From Clostridia bacterium BRH_c25 (GTDB lineage Bacteria; Bacillota_A; Clostridia; Lutisporales; Lutisporaceae): a stretch of DNA of 45,560 nucleotides. The notes under the pieces were generated by a model. That model did not search any database, was not told where the DNA came from, and worked only from the letters and a program-made list of their open reading frames with translations. Numbering within the stretch: the stretch's first letter is position 1; the number at the start of each line of letters is the position of its first letter. The stretch spans positions 1-45,560 of the forward strand of contig LOES01000044.1 in the NCBI GenBank assembly GCA_001515955.1, given 5' to 3'. The translations under genes were made by a program, and so were the position numbers. Positions 9,410-18,782 of this stretch are shown one piece after another.

Positions 9410-10405
9410 GTGTCCGAGGTTCTTTCACAGAATGAGATAGATGCGCTGTTAAGCGCACTGAATTCCGGGGAGATAGATGTACATGAAATAAAAGAAGAAA
9501 AAGAAGAAAGAAAAGTCAAAGACTATAATTTTAAAATACCAAATAAGTTTGCAAAGGATCATACAAGGACTCTACAAATTTTGCATGAAAATTTTTCCAG
9601 ACTTTTGCAGACATATCTTTCGGGTTATTTAAGAGCCTTGGTGCAGATAGAAGTAATTTCGGTTGATCAGCTGACATACAATGAGTTCACCAACTCTATG
9701 CCTAATCCGTCGGTGCTTGGTATTGTTGACTTTTCCCCCCTTAGCGGATCAATTATAGTTGAAATGACACCACCTATTTCCTTTGCTATGATTGAAAGAG
9801 TTCTGGGAGGTACAGGGCACGCCTTTGAGAGGGCGAGAGGCTTTACAGAAATAGAGCTGAGCTTGATAGAAAAAATAATGGGTCAGATTATAAGCTTTTT
9901 CAGAGACCCATGGAAAAATGTCATAGAGCTGAAGCCAAGATTAAAGAAAATAGAAACAAATCCGCAGTTCGCACAGATAATGTCACCAAATGAAACAGTT
10001 GCACTTATCACACTGAATACCAAGGTTGGTAATATTGAAGGAATGATACATATTTGTATACCGCACCTGGTAATTGAACCGGTAATACCAAAGCTCAGTA
10101 CAAAATTCTGGTTTTCAGGAATAAACAAGGAAATAACCGGCAGTGATTTGAAGATTATAGAAAAGAAGATACAGAGCACTCTGCTTCCCGTAAGAGTAGT
10201 GCTGGGGAGGAATGATATTACGATAAGAGAATTCCTGGGACTTAATATTGGTGATGTAATACCACTTAATACTGCAGAAAATCAGGATTTGAAAATTTAT
10301 GTCGGCAACTTGCTTAAATTCTATGGTAAGCCCGGATTGAAAAAGAATAAAGTATCAGTAAAAATAACTAGAGTTGAAAAGAAAGGAGATGATTACGATG
10401 AGTGA
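9410..10405 (+). CDS. fliM: Flagellar motor switch protein FliM
   Basis: 331 aa from GTG 9410 after AGAAGGAGGTGG. FliM is the middle switch-ring protein of the C-ring that binds phosphorylated CheY. The N-terminal CheY-binding peptide LSQNEIDALLSAL (about residues 5-17), the central CheC-like domain (NPSVLGIVDFSPLSG, GTGHAFERARGFTEIELSL) and the C-terminal SpoA domain (RVVLGRNDITIREFLGLNIGDVIPL) are all present. Its last 8 nt overlap the fliY start, so the two switch proteins are translationally coupled. Confidence 0.98.
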   Translation: MSEVLSQNEIDALLSALNSGEIDVHEIKEEKEERKVKDYNFKIPNKFAKDHTRTLQILHENFSRLLQTYLSGYLRALVQIEVISVDQLTYNEFTNSMPNPSVLGIVDFSPLSGSIIVEMTPPISFAMIERVLGGTGHAFERARGFTEIELSLIEKIMGQIISFFRDPWKNVIELKPRLKKIETNPQFAQIMSPNETVALITLNTKVGNIEGMIHICIPHLVIEPVIPKLSTKFWFSGINKEITGSDLKIIEKKIQSTLLPVRVVLGRNDITIREFLGLNIGDVIPLNTAENQDLKIYVGNLLKFYGKPGLKKNKVSVKITRVEKKGDDYDE

Positions 10406-11573
10406 AATGCTTTCACAGGAAGAGATAGACGCCCTTCTTAGGGGAGACGGCGCAGCAGCACCTCAAGATAATTCATCTTCTCAAGCTGACCAGAGCAATG
10501 CTCTTACAAGCGAAGAAATAGATGCTTTGGGTGAAATAGGCAATATAAGTATGGGTACCTCAGCTACAACACTATTTACACTTCTTAACAACAAGGTAAA
10601 TATTACTACACCTAAGGTATCTGTGGTTACATGGGATGAGCTTTCAGGAGAGTACACTACTCCTTATGTTGCGGTGCAGGTGCAATACAAAGAAGGTTTG
10701 CAAGGCTCGAATCTGCTTATTATGAAAGAGGATGATGTCAGGATTATTACGGATCTTATGATGGGAGGTACGGGAGACAACAATTCTGAGCCAATAAGCG
10801 ACCTTCATCTCAGTGCAATAGGTGAAGCTATGAACCAGATGATCGGGTCCTCATCAACATCATTATCCACTATGTTCAACAAAAGAATAGATATATTGCC
10901 GCCACAGGCATTCATACTATACTTTCAGAATTTTAGCGAGCTTGATCAGTTCAACCCGGATGAAATGGTTGTTAAGATTGCATTCAGGATGGAAATTGGC
11001 AATTTAATCGACAGTGAGATTATGCAGCTTATTCCCATAAATTTTGCAAAGGATCTGGTAAGCAATCTTATAAATAATATGGCAAATGTGGAAGAACCCA
11101 TATTGATGGAGAAGCCGGCAGCTCCGCAAGTGCAGCCGGAAGCTTCCGAAAAGCCCGCCAGTCAGCCGAAACAGTCGGCAAAACAAAATATATTGAACAA
11201 CAGAAATAATACCGCGCAGGATAATGAGCCTGTGAAAAGAGAGGAACAGAAGATGGTGAATGTTCAGCCGGTTCAGTACCAAACCTTTGAAAGTGAGCAA
11301 TGGAGTACAGAAAAGGAAAGTATTGAGCTGATTATGGATGTGCCCCTTGAGATCACTGTTGAATTGGGGCGTACAAAAAAACTCATAAAGGATATTCTGG
11401 AATTCGGACCTGGTACAATACTTGAACTGGACAAGCTGGCAGGAGAACCGGTAGATATACTGGTAAACGGCAAATACATTGCCAAGGGTGAAGTAGTAGT
11501 AATAGATGAAAGCTTTGGGGTGAGAATAACCGATATAGTAAGCGCATCAAAGCGCCTTAGTAAAATTCAATAA
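10398..11573 (+). CDS. fliY: Flagellar motor switch phosphatase FliY (CheC-like domain fused to FliN)
   Basis: 391 aa from ATG 10398, chosen for the AAAGGAGATG site; a TTG at 10374 is less likely. Three parts: an N-terminal EIDALL peptide like that of FliM, a CheC-like CheY-P phosphatase domain with both E-x2-N active sites (E46/N49 in LGEIGNISMG and E143/N146 in GEAMNQM), a Gln/Ser/Pro-rich linker, and a C-terminal FliN SpoA domain (about 300-385). It dephosphorylates CheY-P at the switch and completes the C-ring. Overlaps fliM by 8 nt. Confidence 0.95.
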   Translation: MSEMLSQEEIDALLRGDGAAAPQDNSSSQADQSNALTSEEIDALGEIGNISMGTSATTLFTLLNNKVNITTPKVSVVTWDELSGEYTTPYVAVQVQYKEGLQGSNLLIMKEDDVRIITDLMMGGTGDNNSEPISDLHLSAIGEAMNQMIGSSSTSLSTMFNKRIDILPPQAFILYFQNFSELDQFNPDEMVVKIAFRMEIGNLIDSEIMQLIPINFAKDLVSNLINNMANVEEPILMEKPAAPQVQPEASEKPASQPKQSAKQNILNNRNNTAQDNEPVKREEQKMVNVQPVQYQTFESEQWSTEKESIELIMDVPLEITVELGRTKKLIKDILEFGPGTILELDKLAGEPVDILVNGKYIAKGEVVVIDESFGVRITDIVSASKRLSKIQ

Positions 11574-11617
11574 TTCATTTTTTATTATTTTATTACATGC
11601 AAGGAGGAAGTATTTAA

Positions 11618-11980
11618 ATGGCAAACGGGATATTGATTGTTGATGATGCGGCTTTTATGAGAATGATGATTAAGGATGTGCTGTCCAAGAATGGCTTTGA
11701 TATCTGTGGTGAGGCTGAGAATGGTGCAAAGGCTATAGAAAAATTCAAGGAGTTCAATCCGGACTTGGTAATAATGGACATTACAATGCCGGAGGTTGAC
11801 GGAATACAAGCTGTAAAAGAAATAAAGAAAATGGATGATACAGCAAAGGTTATAATGTGTTCAGCAATGGGACAGCAAGCAATGGTAATAGAAGCTATAC
11901 AGGCAGGAGCAAAGGATTTTATAGTGAAGCCCTTCCAGGCAGAAAGAATTATTGAAGCTGTTAAGAAGGTGCTTGGATAG
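11618..11980 (+). CDS. cheY: Chemotaxis response regulator CheY
   Basis: 120 aa single receiver domain. Acid pocket D9/D10, phospho-acceptor D54 in VIMDITMPEVDG, S82 in place of the usual T/S switch residue, and K104 in FIVKPF are all present. Phosphorylated by CheA, it binds FliM and the FliY N-terminus. It follows fliY by 44 nt with the site CAAGGAGGAAG. The stop codon runs directly into a heptanucleotide repeat. Confidence 0.96.
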   Translation: MANGILIVDDAAFMRMMIKDVLSKNGFDICGEAENGAKAIEKFKEFNPDLVIMDITMPEVDGIQAVKEIKKMDDTAKVIMCSAMGQQAMVIEAIQAGAKDFIVKPFQAERIIEAVKKVLG

Positions 11981-12001
11981 TAGAGAGTAGAGAGTAGGTA
12001 G
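11981..12001 (+). repeat. Short heptanucleotide repeat in the cheY-fliO gap
   Basis: Directly after the cheY stop the sequence reads as 7-nt units AGAGAGT, AGAGAGT, AGGTAGT, preceded by a degenerate GGATAGT that includes the stop codon. It fills nearly all of the 25-nt gap before fliO and replaces a normal ribosome site. It appears to be the shortest member of the heptad-repeat set found at three other intergenic places in this window. Confidence 0.6.
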
Positions 12002-12005
12002 TCAA

Positions 12006-12500
12006 ATGTCAACCTTTTCATTTATTGCAGCAGCAGCTGCATCAGGGCAAACAAATTCAACCGGCGCAGTGACGACTGCAGACAGTACGGTATACGGAAT
12101 TTTTTACTTTTTATTCATGTCAGCCGTTATACTGGGTGCTGCTTATTATGTTACCAAATATTTAGCAAGAAAAGGTTTAAATCCGGCAAACAATAAAAAT
12201 CTCAAGATAATCGAAACAGTTCCTCTGGGAATTGACAAAAGTCTATTGCTTGTTAAAGTCGGAGAGCAGTATCTGCTGCTCGGAAGTACTCAAAAGAACA
12301 TAAGCCTGCTTACGGTGTTGGAACAGGAAAAGCTGGCAATTGGCAAAGCAAGCGAAGGTTACAGCAATTTGGATGGTGAAAGCATTGAATCATACATGGA
12401 CAAGCTTAAGGATGGAGATGTAAAAACAGGTATGAACTCAGTGAAGCACAATCTGAATAAATTAAAATCTATTGTTAGAGGAAACAAGATAGATGTTTGA
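12006..12500 (+). CDS. fliO: Flagellar biosynthetic protein FliO (FliZ)
   Basis: 164 aa. An alanine-rich N-terminus is followed by one transmembrane helix (about 30-53) and a cytoplasmic domain with LKIIETVPLGIDKSLLLVKVGEQYLLLGSTQKNISLL, the FliO family core. FliO assists assembly of the FliP ring of the export gate. The ribosome site is poor because the upstream gap is occupied by a heptamer repeat. The last 8 nt overlap fliP. Confidence 0.9.
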   Translation: MSTFSFIAAAAASGQTNSTGAVTTADSTVYGIFYFLFMSAVILGAAYYVTKYLARKGLNPANNKNLKIIETVPLGIDKSLLLVKVGEQYLLLGSTQKNISLLTVLEQEKLAIGKASEGYSNLDGESIESYMDKLKDGDVKTGMNSVKHNLNKLKSIVRGNKIDV

Positions 12501-13257
12501 GAAAAAGGATATTGTTAAAATTGCATTAATCTTGGTTTTTATACTTGCAGCAGGAACATTCAATGCATGGTGCGAACCGCTGCCCATACCGAAAATAGGA
12601 CTTGATATAGAAGCAGCTGATAATCCGCAGGATGTTGCACTAAGCATGCAGATACTATTCATGCTGACTATATTGTCACTTGCACCGTCACTTTTGATAA
12701 TGCTTACTTCTTTCACAAGGATTATAATTGTACTGTCTTTTACAAGACATGCCATGGGTACGCAGCAAATGCCACCGAACCAAGTGCTTATAGGTCTCGC
12801 TCTATTTTTAACCTTCTTCGTTATGTCACCGGTAATAACAGAAATTAACGAAACGGCTTTTATGCCATATACAAATGGTGAAATCAGTCAGGAGGACGCG
12901 ATCACAAAAGCTGCGGAGCCTATTCGTACTTTTATGTTCAAGTATACAAGAGAAAAGGATCTTGCATTATTCTTAAAGCTGGGGCAGATAAGCCAGCCTC
13001 TGGCCAAGAGTGATATACCAACCTCTACGCTTATACCCGCATTTATTATAAGCGAGCTAAAAACAGCCTTTGAGATTGGTTTTTTCTTATATATACCGTT
13101 TTTAATGATAGATATGATAGTGGCCAGTACTCTTATGTCCATGGGTATGATGATGCTTCCGCCTATTATGATATCCATGCCTTTCAAAATACTACTTTTT
13201 GTAATGGTTGACGGCTGGAATCTGATAATAAGATCTCTCATAATGGGATTTAAGTGA
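12493..13257 (+). CDS. fliP: Flagellar export gate protein FliP
   Basis: 254 aa. Cleavable signal-like N-terminus (residues 7-27, ending near NAWCEP) is typical of FliP. Conserved LTSFTRIIIVLSFTRHAMGTQQMPPNQVLIGLALFLTFFVM is split across the first membrane helices, and C-terminal helices contain PFLMIDMIVASTLMSMGM. FliP with FliQ and FliR forms the helical export-gate core. Start overlaps the fliO stop by 8 nt. Confidence 0.97.
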   Translation: MFEKKDIVKIALILVFILAAGTFNAWCEPLPIPKIGLDIEAADNPQDVALSMQILFMLTILSLAPSLLIMLTSFTRIIIVLSFTRHAMGTQQMPPNQVLIGLALFLTFFVMSPVITEINETAFMPYTNGEISQEDAITKAAEPIRTFMFKYTREKDLALFLKLGQISQPLAKSDIPTSTLIPAFIISELKTAFEIGFFLYIPFLMIDMIVASTLMSMGMMMLPPIMISMPFKILLFVMVDGWNLIIRSLIMGFK

Positions 13258-13264
13258 ACTCGGA

Positions 13265-13280
13265 TGGAGTTTCCACTCCA
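13265..13280 (+). other. Small hairpin between fliP and fliQ
   Basis: TGGAGT, loop TTCC, ACTCCA form a perfect 6-bp stem 7 nt after the fliP stop. No U-tract follows, so termination is unlikely. It is probably an mRNA structure in the 71-nt gap. Confidence 0.4.
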
Positions 13281-13328
13281 CCTGAATTAGAAGGTAAAGT
13301 ATAGAAATAAGATAACGAGGTGTTGTCT

Positions 13329-13598
13329 ATGAATCAAGGCATGGTAATTGATATAGCACAGGAAGCAATAAAAGTAGTTTTGATGATTTCAGCACCGATT
13401 CTGGGACTAGGACTTCTTGTAGGTCTTATAGTAAGCATAGTGCAGGCAACTACACAAATTCAGGAGCCTACTTTATCATTCATACCGAAGATAATCGCAA
13501 TTTCCCTGACGCTGCTTGTTTTCGGACCATGGATGATGAATATTATGTATGGATTTACTGTAAGGCTATTTGAGAATATTCCTATGTATATTAAGTGA
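13329..13598 (+). CDS. fliQ: Flagellar export gate protein FliQ
   Basis: 89 aa from ATG 13329, the standard FliQ length, with CGAGGTG about 7 nt upstream; GTG 13320 is a weaker alternative. Two transmembrane helices. Conserved features include the AQEAIKVVLMISAPILGLGLLVGLIVSIVQATTQIQEPTL run and FVPK-like FIPKI. It is a component of the FliPQR export core. The stop lies within the start region of fliR. Confidence 0.96.
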   Translation: MNQGMVIDIAQEAIKVVLMISAPILGLGLLVGLIVSIVQATTQIQEPTLSFIPKIIAISLTLLVFGPWMMNIMYGFTVRLFENIPMYIK

Positions 13599-13600
13599 TT

Positions 13601-14386
13601 ATGGATAGTATTAGTGTTATTTTAGTCGATAAATTTCTAATACTGCTTTTGGTTTTTGTGAGGATGGTTTCACTTTTTGTGGTTACTCCGATATTCGGAA
13701 GAAAGGAAGTGCCCAGATATTTAAAAATCGGACTTGCATTCTTCTGTTCCTACATTATGGTTCCGATGCTTGGAGATGTTCAGATTCAGTATTCGAATCT
13801 ATTAAGCTTTGCAGTTATTGTAGGCAAGGAATTTTTAGTTGGAATTATAATCGGTTTTGTGAGTTTTCTCGTATTTTCCGCACTTTTCGTGGCAGGACAG
13901 ATTATTGACATGCAAATAGGTTTTGGAATGATAAACGTTCTGGATCCGACTATGAATACCCAGGTTCCTTTAACGGGAAATTTTATATATTTACTGACCT
14001 CCTTGTTTTTCCTGATAATAAACGGACATCATATATTGCTTTCAGCTTTATTTAAGAGCTACAGTGTTTTACCCATTGACGGTTTTGCATTTACCGAGGC
14101 CATGGTAAACAATATTACAACAATTTTTACAGATATATTTGTATTGGGCTTCAAAATAAGCATCCCTGTAATAGCAGCAGTATTGCTGGCTGAGGTGGCA
14201 TTGGGAATACTATCAAGGACGGTGCCGCAGATGAACGTTTTTGTTGTAGGAATTCCATTAAAGCTTGGCATCGGAATTTTTACTTTATATTTAATGATGC
14301 CGATATTCATACAGATAATGACAGTAATCTTTGACAGGATGTACGGCTATATCTACTTGATAATAAGGAGTATGGCTAAAGGATGA
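13601..14386 (+). CDS. fliR: Flagellar export gate protein FliR
   Basis: About 261 aa from ATG 13601; a GTG at 13595 overlapping the fliQ stop is also possible. Multiple membrane helices. The conserved FVRMVSLFVVTPIFGRKEVPRYLKIGLAFF, GQIIDMQIGFGMINVLDP and VGIPLKLGIG segments identify FliR, a single-copy subunit of the export gate. Its TGA overlaps the ATG of flhB (ATGA), indicating coupled translation. Confidence 0.97.
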   Translation: MDSISVILVDKFLILLLVFVRMVSLFVVTPIFGRKEVPRYLKIGLAFFCSYIMVPMLGDVQIQYSNLLSFAVIVGKEFLVGIIIGFVSFLVFSALFVAGQIIDMQIGFGMINVLDPTMNTQVPLTGNFIYLLTSLFFLIINGHHILLSALFKSYSVLPIDGFAFTEAMVNNITTIFTDIFVLGFKISIPVIAAVLLAEVALGILSRTVPQMNVFVVGIPLKLGIGIFTLYLMMPIFIQIMTVIFDRMYGYIYLIIRSMAKG

Positions 14387-15477
14387 GTAATTATAATAAC
14401 TATAGGATAAATCTGCAGCTCTTCGCAGAAAAAACAGAAACCGCTACTCCCAAGAGAAGGCAAGAGATGCGGGAGAAAGGTCAGATTCCCAGAAGCAAGG
14501 AATTAGTTACAGCATTTGTGCTGCTGATTTCCTTCTGGAGTATGAGACTGCTTTCCTCTTATATAGTTAAGGATCTTGTAACAGCAGTAAGAACTTTTTT
14601 AAGCTTTCCGGAGGATATGGATTCCGTATTTACCAATGAGAGCATAATGAAATTGTTTCTGCAGTGCCTGTCTATTGTTGCCAAGATCCTTGCACCGATT
14701 CTGCTTATTATTGCTCTTGTAGTGATAATTGTAAACTATTTGCAGGTAGGCTCTGTTTTTACAGTCAAGCCCTTGGTGCCTAGCCTCAATAAGCTGAATC
14801 CTGTAGAAGGCTTCAAGAGACTATTCTCTAAAAAGGCTTTTGTTGAGTTAATAAAATCCATATTGAAAATAGGAATTATAGGATATGTAGTTTATGACTA
14901 CTTAACGGATAACTACAGTATAGTCCCTGAGCTGTTGAATATGAATGTTGAAAGTACAACCATATTCATCGGAAACACAGTTATTAATGTTGGTATAAGA
15001 GCTGCTGTTGTACTTCTCATTCTTTCGTTTTTTGATTATGGATTCCAGATATGGGATTATGAGAAAAGCATAAAAATGTCCAAGCAGGAAGTTAAGGATG
15101 AGTATAAAATGACAGAGGGTAATCCACAGATCAAATCCAAGATCAGGGAGAAGCAAAGGCAGCTTTCCTTAAGAAGGATGATGGCTGAGGTACCCAATGC
15201 AGATGTAATAATCACAAATCCTACTCACTATGCAGTTGCTGTGAAATATGACGCAGGCGCCTCAGTTGAGGCACCTATGGTAGTTGCAAAAGGCAAGGAT
15301 CTTATTGCACAGAAAATCAAGGATACAGCAAAGGAGAACAAAGTTCCTGTTGTTGAGAATAAGCCCCTTGCCCAGGCCTTGTATAAAAGTGTTGATATTG
15401 GCGAGAAGATTCCTGTTGAGCTATATAAGGCTGTGGCGGAGGTCCTGGCATTTGTATACAGCTTGAGAGAAAAATAG
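14383..15477 (+). CDS. flhB: Flagellar export switch protein FlhB
   Basis: 364 aa. N-terminal RINLQLFAEKTETATPKRR is the classic FlhB start; four membrane helices follow. The autocleavage motif NPTH begins at N279, and the cleaved C-terminal domain includes YAVAVKYD and PVVENKPLAQALYKSVDIGEKIP. FlhB determines export specificity together with FliK. Start overlaps the fliR stop. Confidence 0.98.
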   Translation: MSNYNNYRINLQLFAEKTETATPKRRQEMREKGQIPRSKELVTAFVLLISFWSMRLLSSYIVKDLVTAVRTFLSFPEDMDSVFTNESIMKLFLQCLSIVAKILAPILLIIALVVIIVNYLQVGSVFTVKPLVPSLNKLNPVEGFKRLFSKKAFVELIKSILKIGIIGYVVYDYLTDNYSIVPELLNMNVESTTIFIGNTVINVGIRAAVVLLILSFFDYGFQIWDYEKSIKMSKQEVKDEYKMTEGNPQIKSKIREKQRQLSLRRMMAEVPNADVIITNPTHYAVAVKYDAGASVEAPMVVAKGKDLIAQKIKDTAKENKVPVVENKPLAQALYKSVDIGEKIPVELYKAVAEVLAFVYSLREK

Positions 15478-15491
15478 AAGGAGACTAATAC

Positions 15492-17519
15492 ATGGGCAGA
15501 TATGGCGATATAATAGCAATTGCAATCATGGCTGTAATAATGCTTATAATAATACCATTACCTACATTTGCAGTAGATATACTTCTGACATTGAATATTT
15601 CCTTGTCACTGGTGATATTCCTATTATCAATGTATATTAAGGAACCTCTGCAGTTTTCCATATTTCCGACAATGCTTCTGATTACAACATTATACCGTCT
15701 GTCGCTGAACTTTTCAACAACCAGGCTGATTCTTGGAAAGGGCTATGCCGGAGAAGTTATAGATGCTTTTGGTAATTTTGTAACCGGTAGTAATCCTATT
15801 GTTGGTTTTATAATGTTTTTAATTCTTATAGTTGTACAGTTTATGGTTATCACAAAAGGCTCCGAGAGGGTTGCTGAGGTTTCTGCCAGATTTACCCTTG
15901 ATGCAATGCCAGGGAAGCAGATGGCTATAGATGCGGATTTGAACTCCGGCTTGATAAATGAATTGGAGGCCAAGGACAGAAGAAGAAAGATCCAGCGTGA
16001 AGCTGATTTTTATGGGGCCATGGATGGAGCAAGCAAGTTTGTAAAAGGAGATGCAATAGCGGGTATAATAATTACACTTATAAACATTATAGGCGGTTTT
16101 GCCATTGGTATGCTCCAGATGGATATGGGTTTTGCAGAGGCTCTGTCAAAATTCACCTTGCTGACTATTGGTGATGGTCTGGTGAGTCAGATTCCGGCAC
16201 TTTTTATTTCAATAGCCGCGGGTATGGTTGTAACAAGAGCGGCATCAGAATCAGACCTTGGAAATGAAATTGTATCACAGCTGCTTGGAGAGCCAAAGGT
16301 ACTTTATATTGCAGCAGGAGCATTGCTGGTACTGGCATTCACAGGGCTTCCATTGGTGCCGAATATAATTCTCGCAGTATTCCTGGCGTTTATGGGCTAT
16401 TCACTGCAACGGACAATAAAGGATGCAGAGAAAGAAGAGGAAGCCAAAGCTCAAGACATTGAAGTCGATGAAATTAGAAAACCTGAAAATGTCATGACAC
16501 TGCTTCAGGTAGACCCTATTGAACTGGAGTTCGGATACGGGATTATACCTTTAGCCGATGCCGGACAAGGCGGAGATTTGCTGGATAGAGTTGTAATGAT
16601 AAGAAGGCAGTGTGCCCTTGACCTGGGAATGATTGTTCCGGTAATAAGGCTTAGAGATAATATACAGCTCAGACCCAATGAATATATAATAAAGATAAAG
16701 GGTATTGAAATAGCTACAGGGGAATTGATGTTTGACAACTTCCTTGCGATGAACCCCGGTACTGCTGATGGTGAACTGGATGGCATAAAAACTACGGAGC
16801 CGGCCTTTGGACTTCCTGCGGTTTGGATTAATGAGAGCCAGAAGGAGAGAGCTGAGATGATGGGCTATACTGTAGTGGATCCACCCTCTGTCATCGCTAC
16901 ACATCTTACCGAGATTATCAAGAATCATGCCCACGAGCTGCTTGGCAGACAGGATGTGCAGAGACTTATTGATAATATAAAAGAGAATTATCCGACACTT
17001 GTAGATGAAGTAATACCTAAGATGTTGGGTATAGGAGATGTGCAGAAGGTGCTTGCCAACTTGCTTAAGGAAGGTGTATCCATTAGAGATATGGTCACAA
17101 TAATAGAGACCCTTGCAGATTATGCACCCATGACAAAAGACAGTGACCTGCTTACCGAATATGTCAGGCAATCAATGCGCAGAAACATCACCAAACGGTT
17201 TATTTTTGACAGTCAGGCAAAAGTAATAACTCTGGATGCAGGTATTGAACAGATCATAATGGATTCGGTGCAGCAGACGGAATATGGCTCTTTTCTGAAT
17301 ATAGAACCTAATACAGCACAGCGTATAATCAACAATCTGCTCAAAGAGGTACAGAAGCTGGCTTCCATGGGAGAACAGCCCATAATACTTGCATCTCCCG
17401 TAGTAAGGCTCTATTTTAAGAGAATGACCGAGCAGGTTGCACCGGGGCTTGTAGTATTGTCATATAATGAGTTGGATCCATCGGTTGAGGTACAATCAGT
17501 AGGGGTGGTGAATATATAG
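15492..17519 (+). CDS. flhA: Flagellar export gate protein FlhA
   Basis: 675 aa, normal FlhA length. The N-terminal half has about eight membrane helices including the FHIPEP family segments TLYRLSLNFSTTRLIL, ARFTLDAMPGKQMAIDADLN and RRKIQREADFYGAMDGASKFVKGD. The C-terminal half is the cytoplasmic ring domain that docks export chaperones. AAGGAGACT precedes the ATG at 15492. It overlaps the first base of the flhF GTG start. Confidence 0.98.
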   Translation: MGRYGDIIAIAIMAVIMLIIIPLPTFAVDILLTLNISLSLVIFLLSMYIKEPLQFSIFPTMLLITTLYRLSLNFSTTRLILGKGYAGEVIDAFGNFVTGSNPIVGFIMFLILIVVQFMVITKGSERVAEVSARFTLDAMPGKQMAIDADLNSGLINELEAKDRRRKIQREADFYGAMDGASKFVKGDAIAGIIITLINIIGGFAIGMLQMDMGFAEALSKFTLLTIGDGLVSQIPALFISIAAGMVVTRAASESDLGNEIVSQLLGEPKVLYIAAGALLVLAFTGLPLVPNIILAVFLAFMGYSLQRTIKDAEKEEEAKAQDIEVDEIRKPENVMTLLQVDPIELEFGYGIIPLADAGQGGDLLDRVVMIRRQCALDLGMIVPVIRLRDNIQLRPNEYIIKIKGIEIATGELMFDNFLAMNPGTADGELDGIKTTEPAFGLPAVWINESQKERAEMMGYTVVDPPSVIATHLTEIIKNHAHELLGRQDVQRLIDNIKENYPTLVDEVIPKMLGIGDVQKVLANLLKEGVSIRDMVTIIETLADYAPMTKDSDLLTEYVRQSMRRNITKRFIFDSQAKVITLDAGIEQIIMDSVQQTEYGSFLNIEPNTAQRIINNLLKEVQKLASMGEQPIILASPVVRLYFKRMTEQVAPGLVVLSYNELDPSVEVQSVGVVNI

Positions 17520-18782
17520 TGAAAGTAAAAAGATATGTAGGAGAAACAGCTCAGGAGGCACTGCAAAAAGTAAAATCAGACCTGGGCAGGGATGCAATAA
17601 TATTGAATACCAGAAAAATCAGAAAAAAGGGTTTGATGGGTTTTTTTGCAAAACCTCTTATTGAAGTGGTTGCACAAACCTCTTATTGAAGTGGTTGCAA
17701 CTATAGACAGTGACATTTCTTTAAATGGGAAATCGAATAAGCTTCAAGACATAAAACCTTCAGCACAGCATGTCAGAGATGAATATGACAATGTAGGAAA
17801 CAATTTTATAAAAGAACTGAACGAAAATATGCAGGTACATAAGAATACATCAAAGGATAATGCAAAGCAGCAGAATCATAATGAGGATAAAGAGCTTATT
17901 CAGCAGGACTTTATGGAGCTTAAGAACATGATCAGCAAGGTTTATGACGCTGTAAAGGTGGATTATGAGAATATCAAGCTTTCAGATATTGTCAAGAAAT
18001 ATCTGAAAACACTGGAGGACTATGAAGTTGACAAGGTAATAGTAAATGAGATAAAAGAAAAGCTGATCGAGACTTTAGATGGTGAGAAACAGCAAAGCGA
18101 TGCAATTGTAAGGAACACTATATATAATGTACTGGGCAAGTATATGAAAGAGCCTGAGCCGTTTACTTTTACAAAGGATAAGAAGGTTATAATTGTCATA
18201 GGGCCTACAGGGGTAGGAAAGACAACAACCATTGCCAAGCTTGCGGCAAATATGGTGCTGACGGAAAAAAAGAAAGTAGGGCTTATTACCTCAGATACCT
18301 ATAGAATAGCGGCTGTTGAGCAGCTTAAGACTTACAGCGAGATAATAGGGGTGCCTTTATCTATAATATACACACCGGGAGAGATACTTAATGCCATAGA
18401 GAATTACAAGGAAAAAGAGCTGATACTTGTTGATACTGCAGGCAGAAGCCATAAGGACAAGTATCAGCTTATGGAGTTGAAGACTCTGATAAAATCCAGT
18501 ATTGACTATGAAGTATACTTGGTAATGAGTGCCACAACTAAATTTTCTGACTGTATAGAAATAATTAAAAGCTACAGTTTTCTAGACGACTATAAGCTGC
18601 TTTTTACAAAGCTGGATGAAACTTCTGCCTTTGGTGTGATTCTAAATGTTGCTTACATTACAAAAAAGCCTATTTCATATATTACTACCGGACAAAGTGT
18701 GCCCGATGATATCGAAATCGCAGATAACGGCAAGATAATAAACTGTTTGTTGGGAGATAAGCTATATGAAAGACCAAGCTGA
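17519..18782 (+). pseudogene. flhF: Flagellar GTPase FlhF, frame broken by a 25-nt tandem duplication (probably artefactual)
   Basis: The FlhF frame starts at GTG 17519 (VKRYVGETAQEALQKVKSD) and stops at TGA 17687-17689 because of a duplication at 17651-17699; the rest of the protein continues in another frame to 18782. Removing 25 nt restores one frame of 412 aa, a normal FlhF length, reading FFAKPLIEVVATIDSD across the join. FlhF is an SRP-type GTPase that places and numbers flagella. The GTPase domain is intact: G1 GPTGVGKTT, DTAGRSH, and TKLDE. It overlaps flhG by 17 nt. As written the gene is broken; an assembly fault or a reversible duplication are both possible. Confidence 0.9.
17651..17699 (+). 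repeat. Direct duplication inside flhF (24 nt + C + 24 nt)
   Basis: 17651-17674 and 17676-17699 are identical, separated by a single C at 17675, giving a period of 25 and a +1 frameshift. The match does not extend on either side. Confidence 0.98.
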
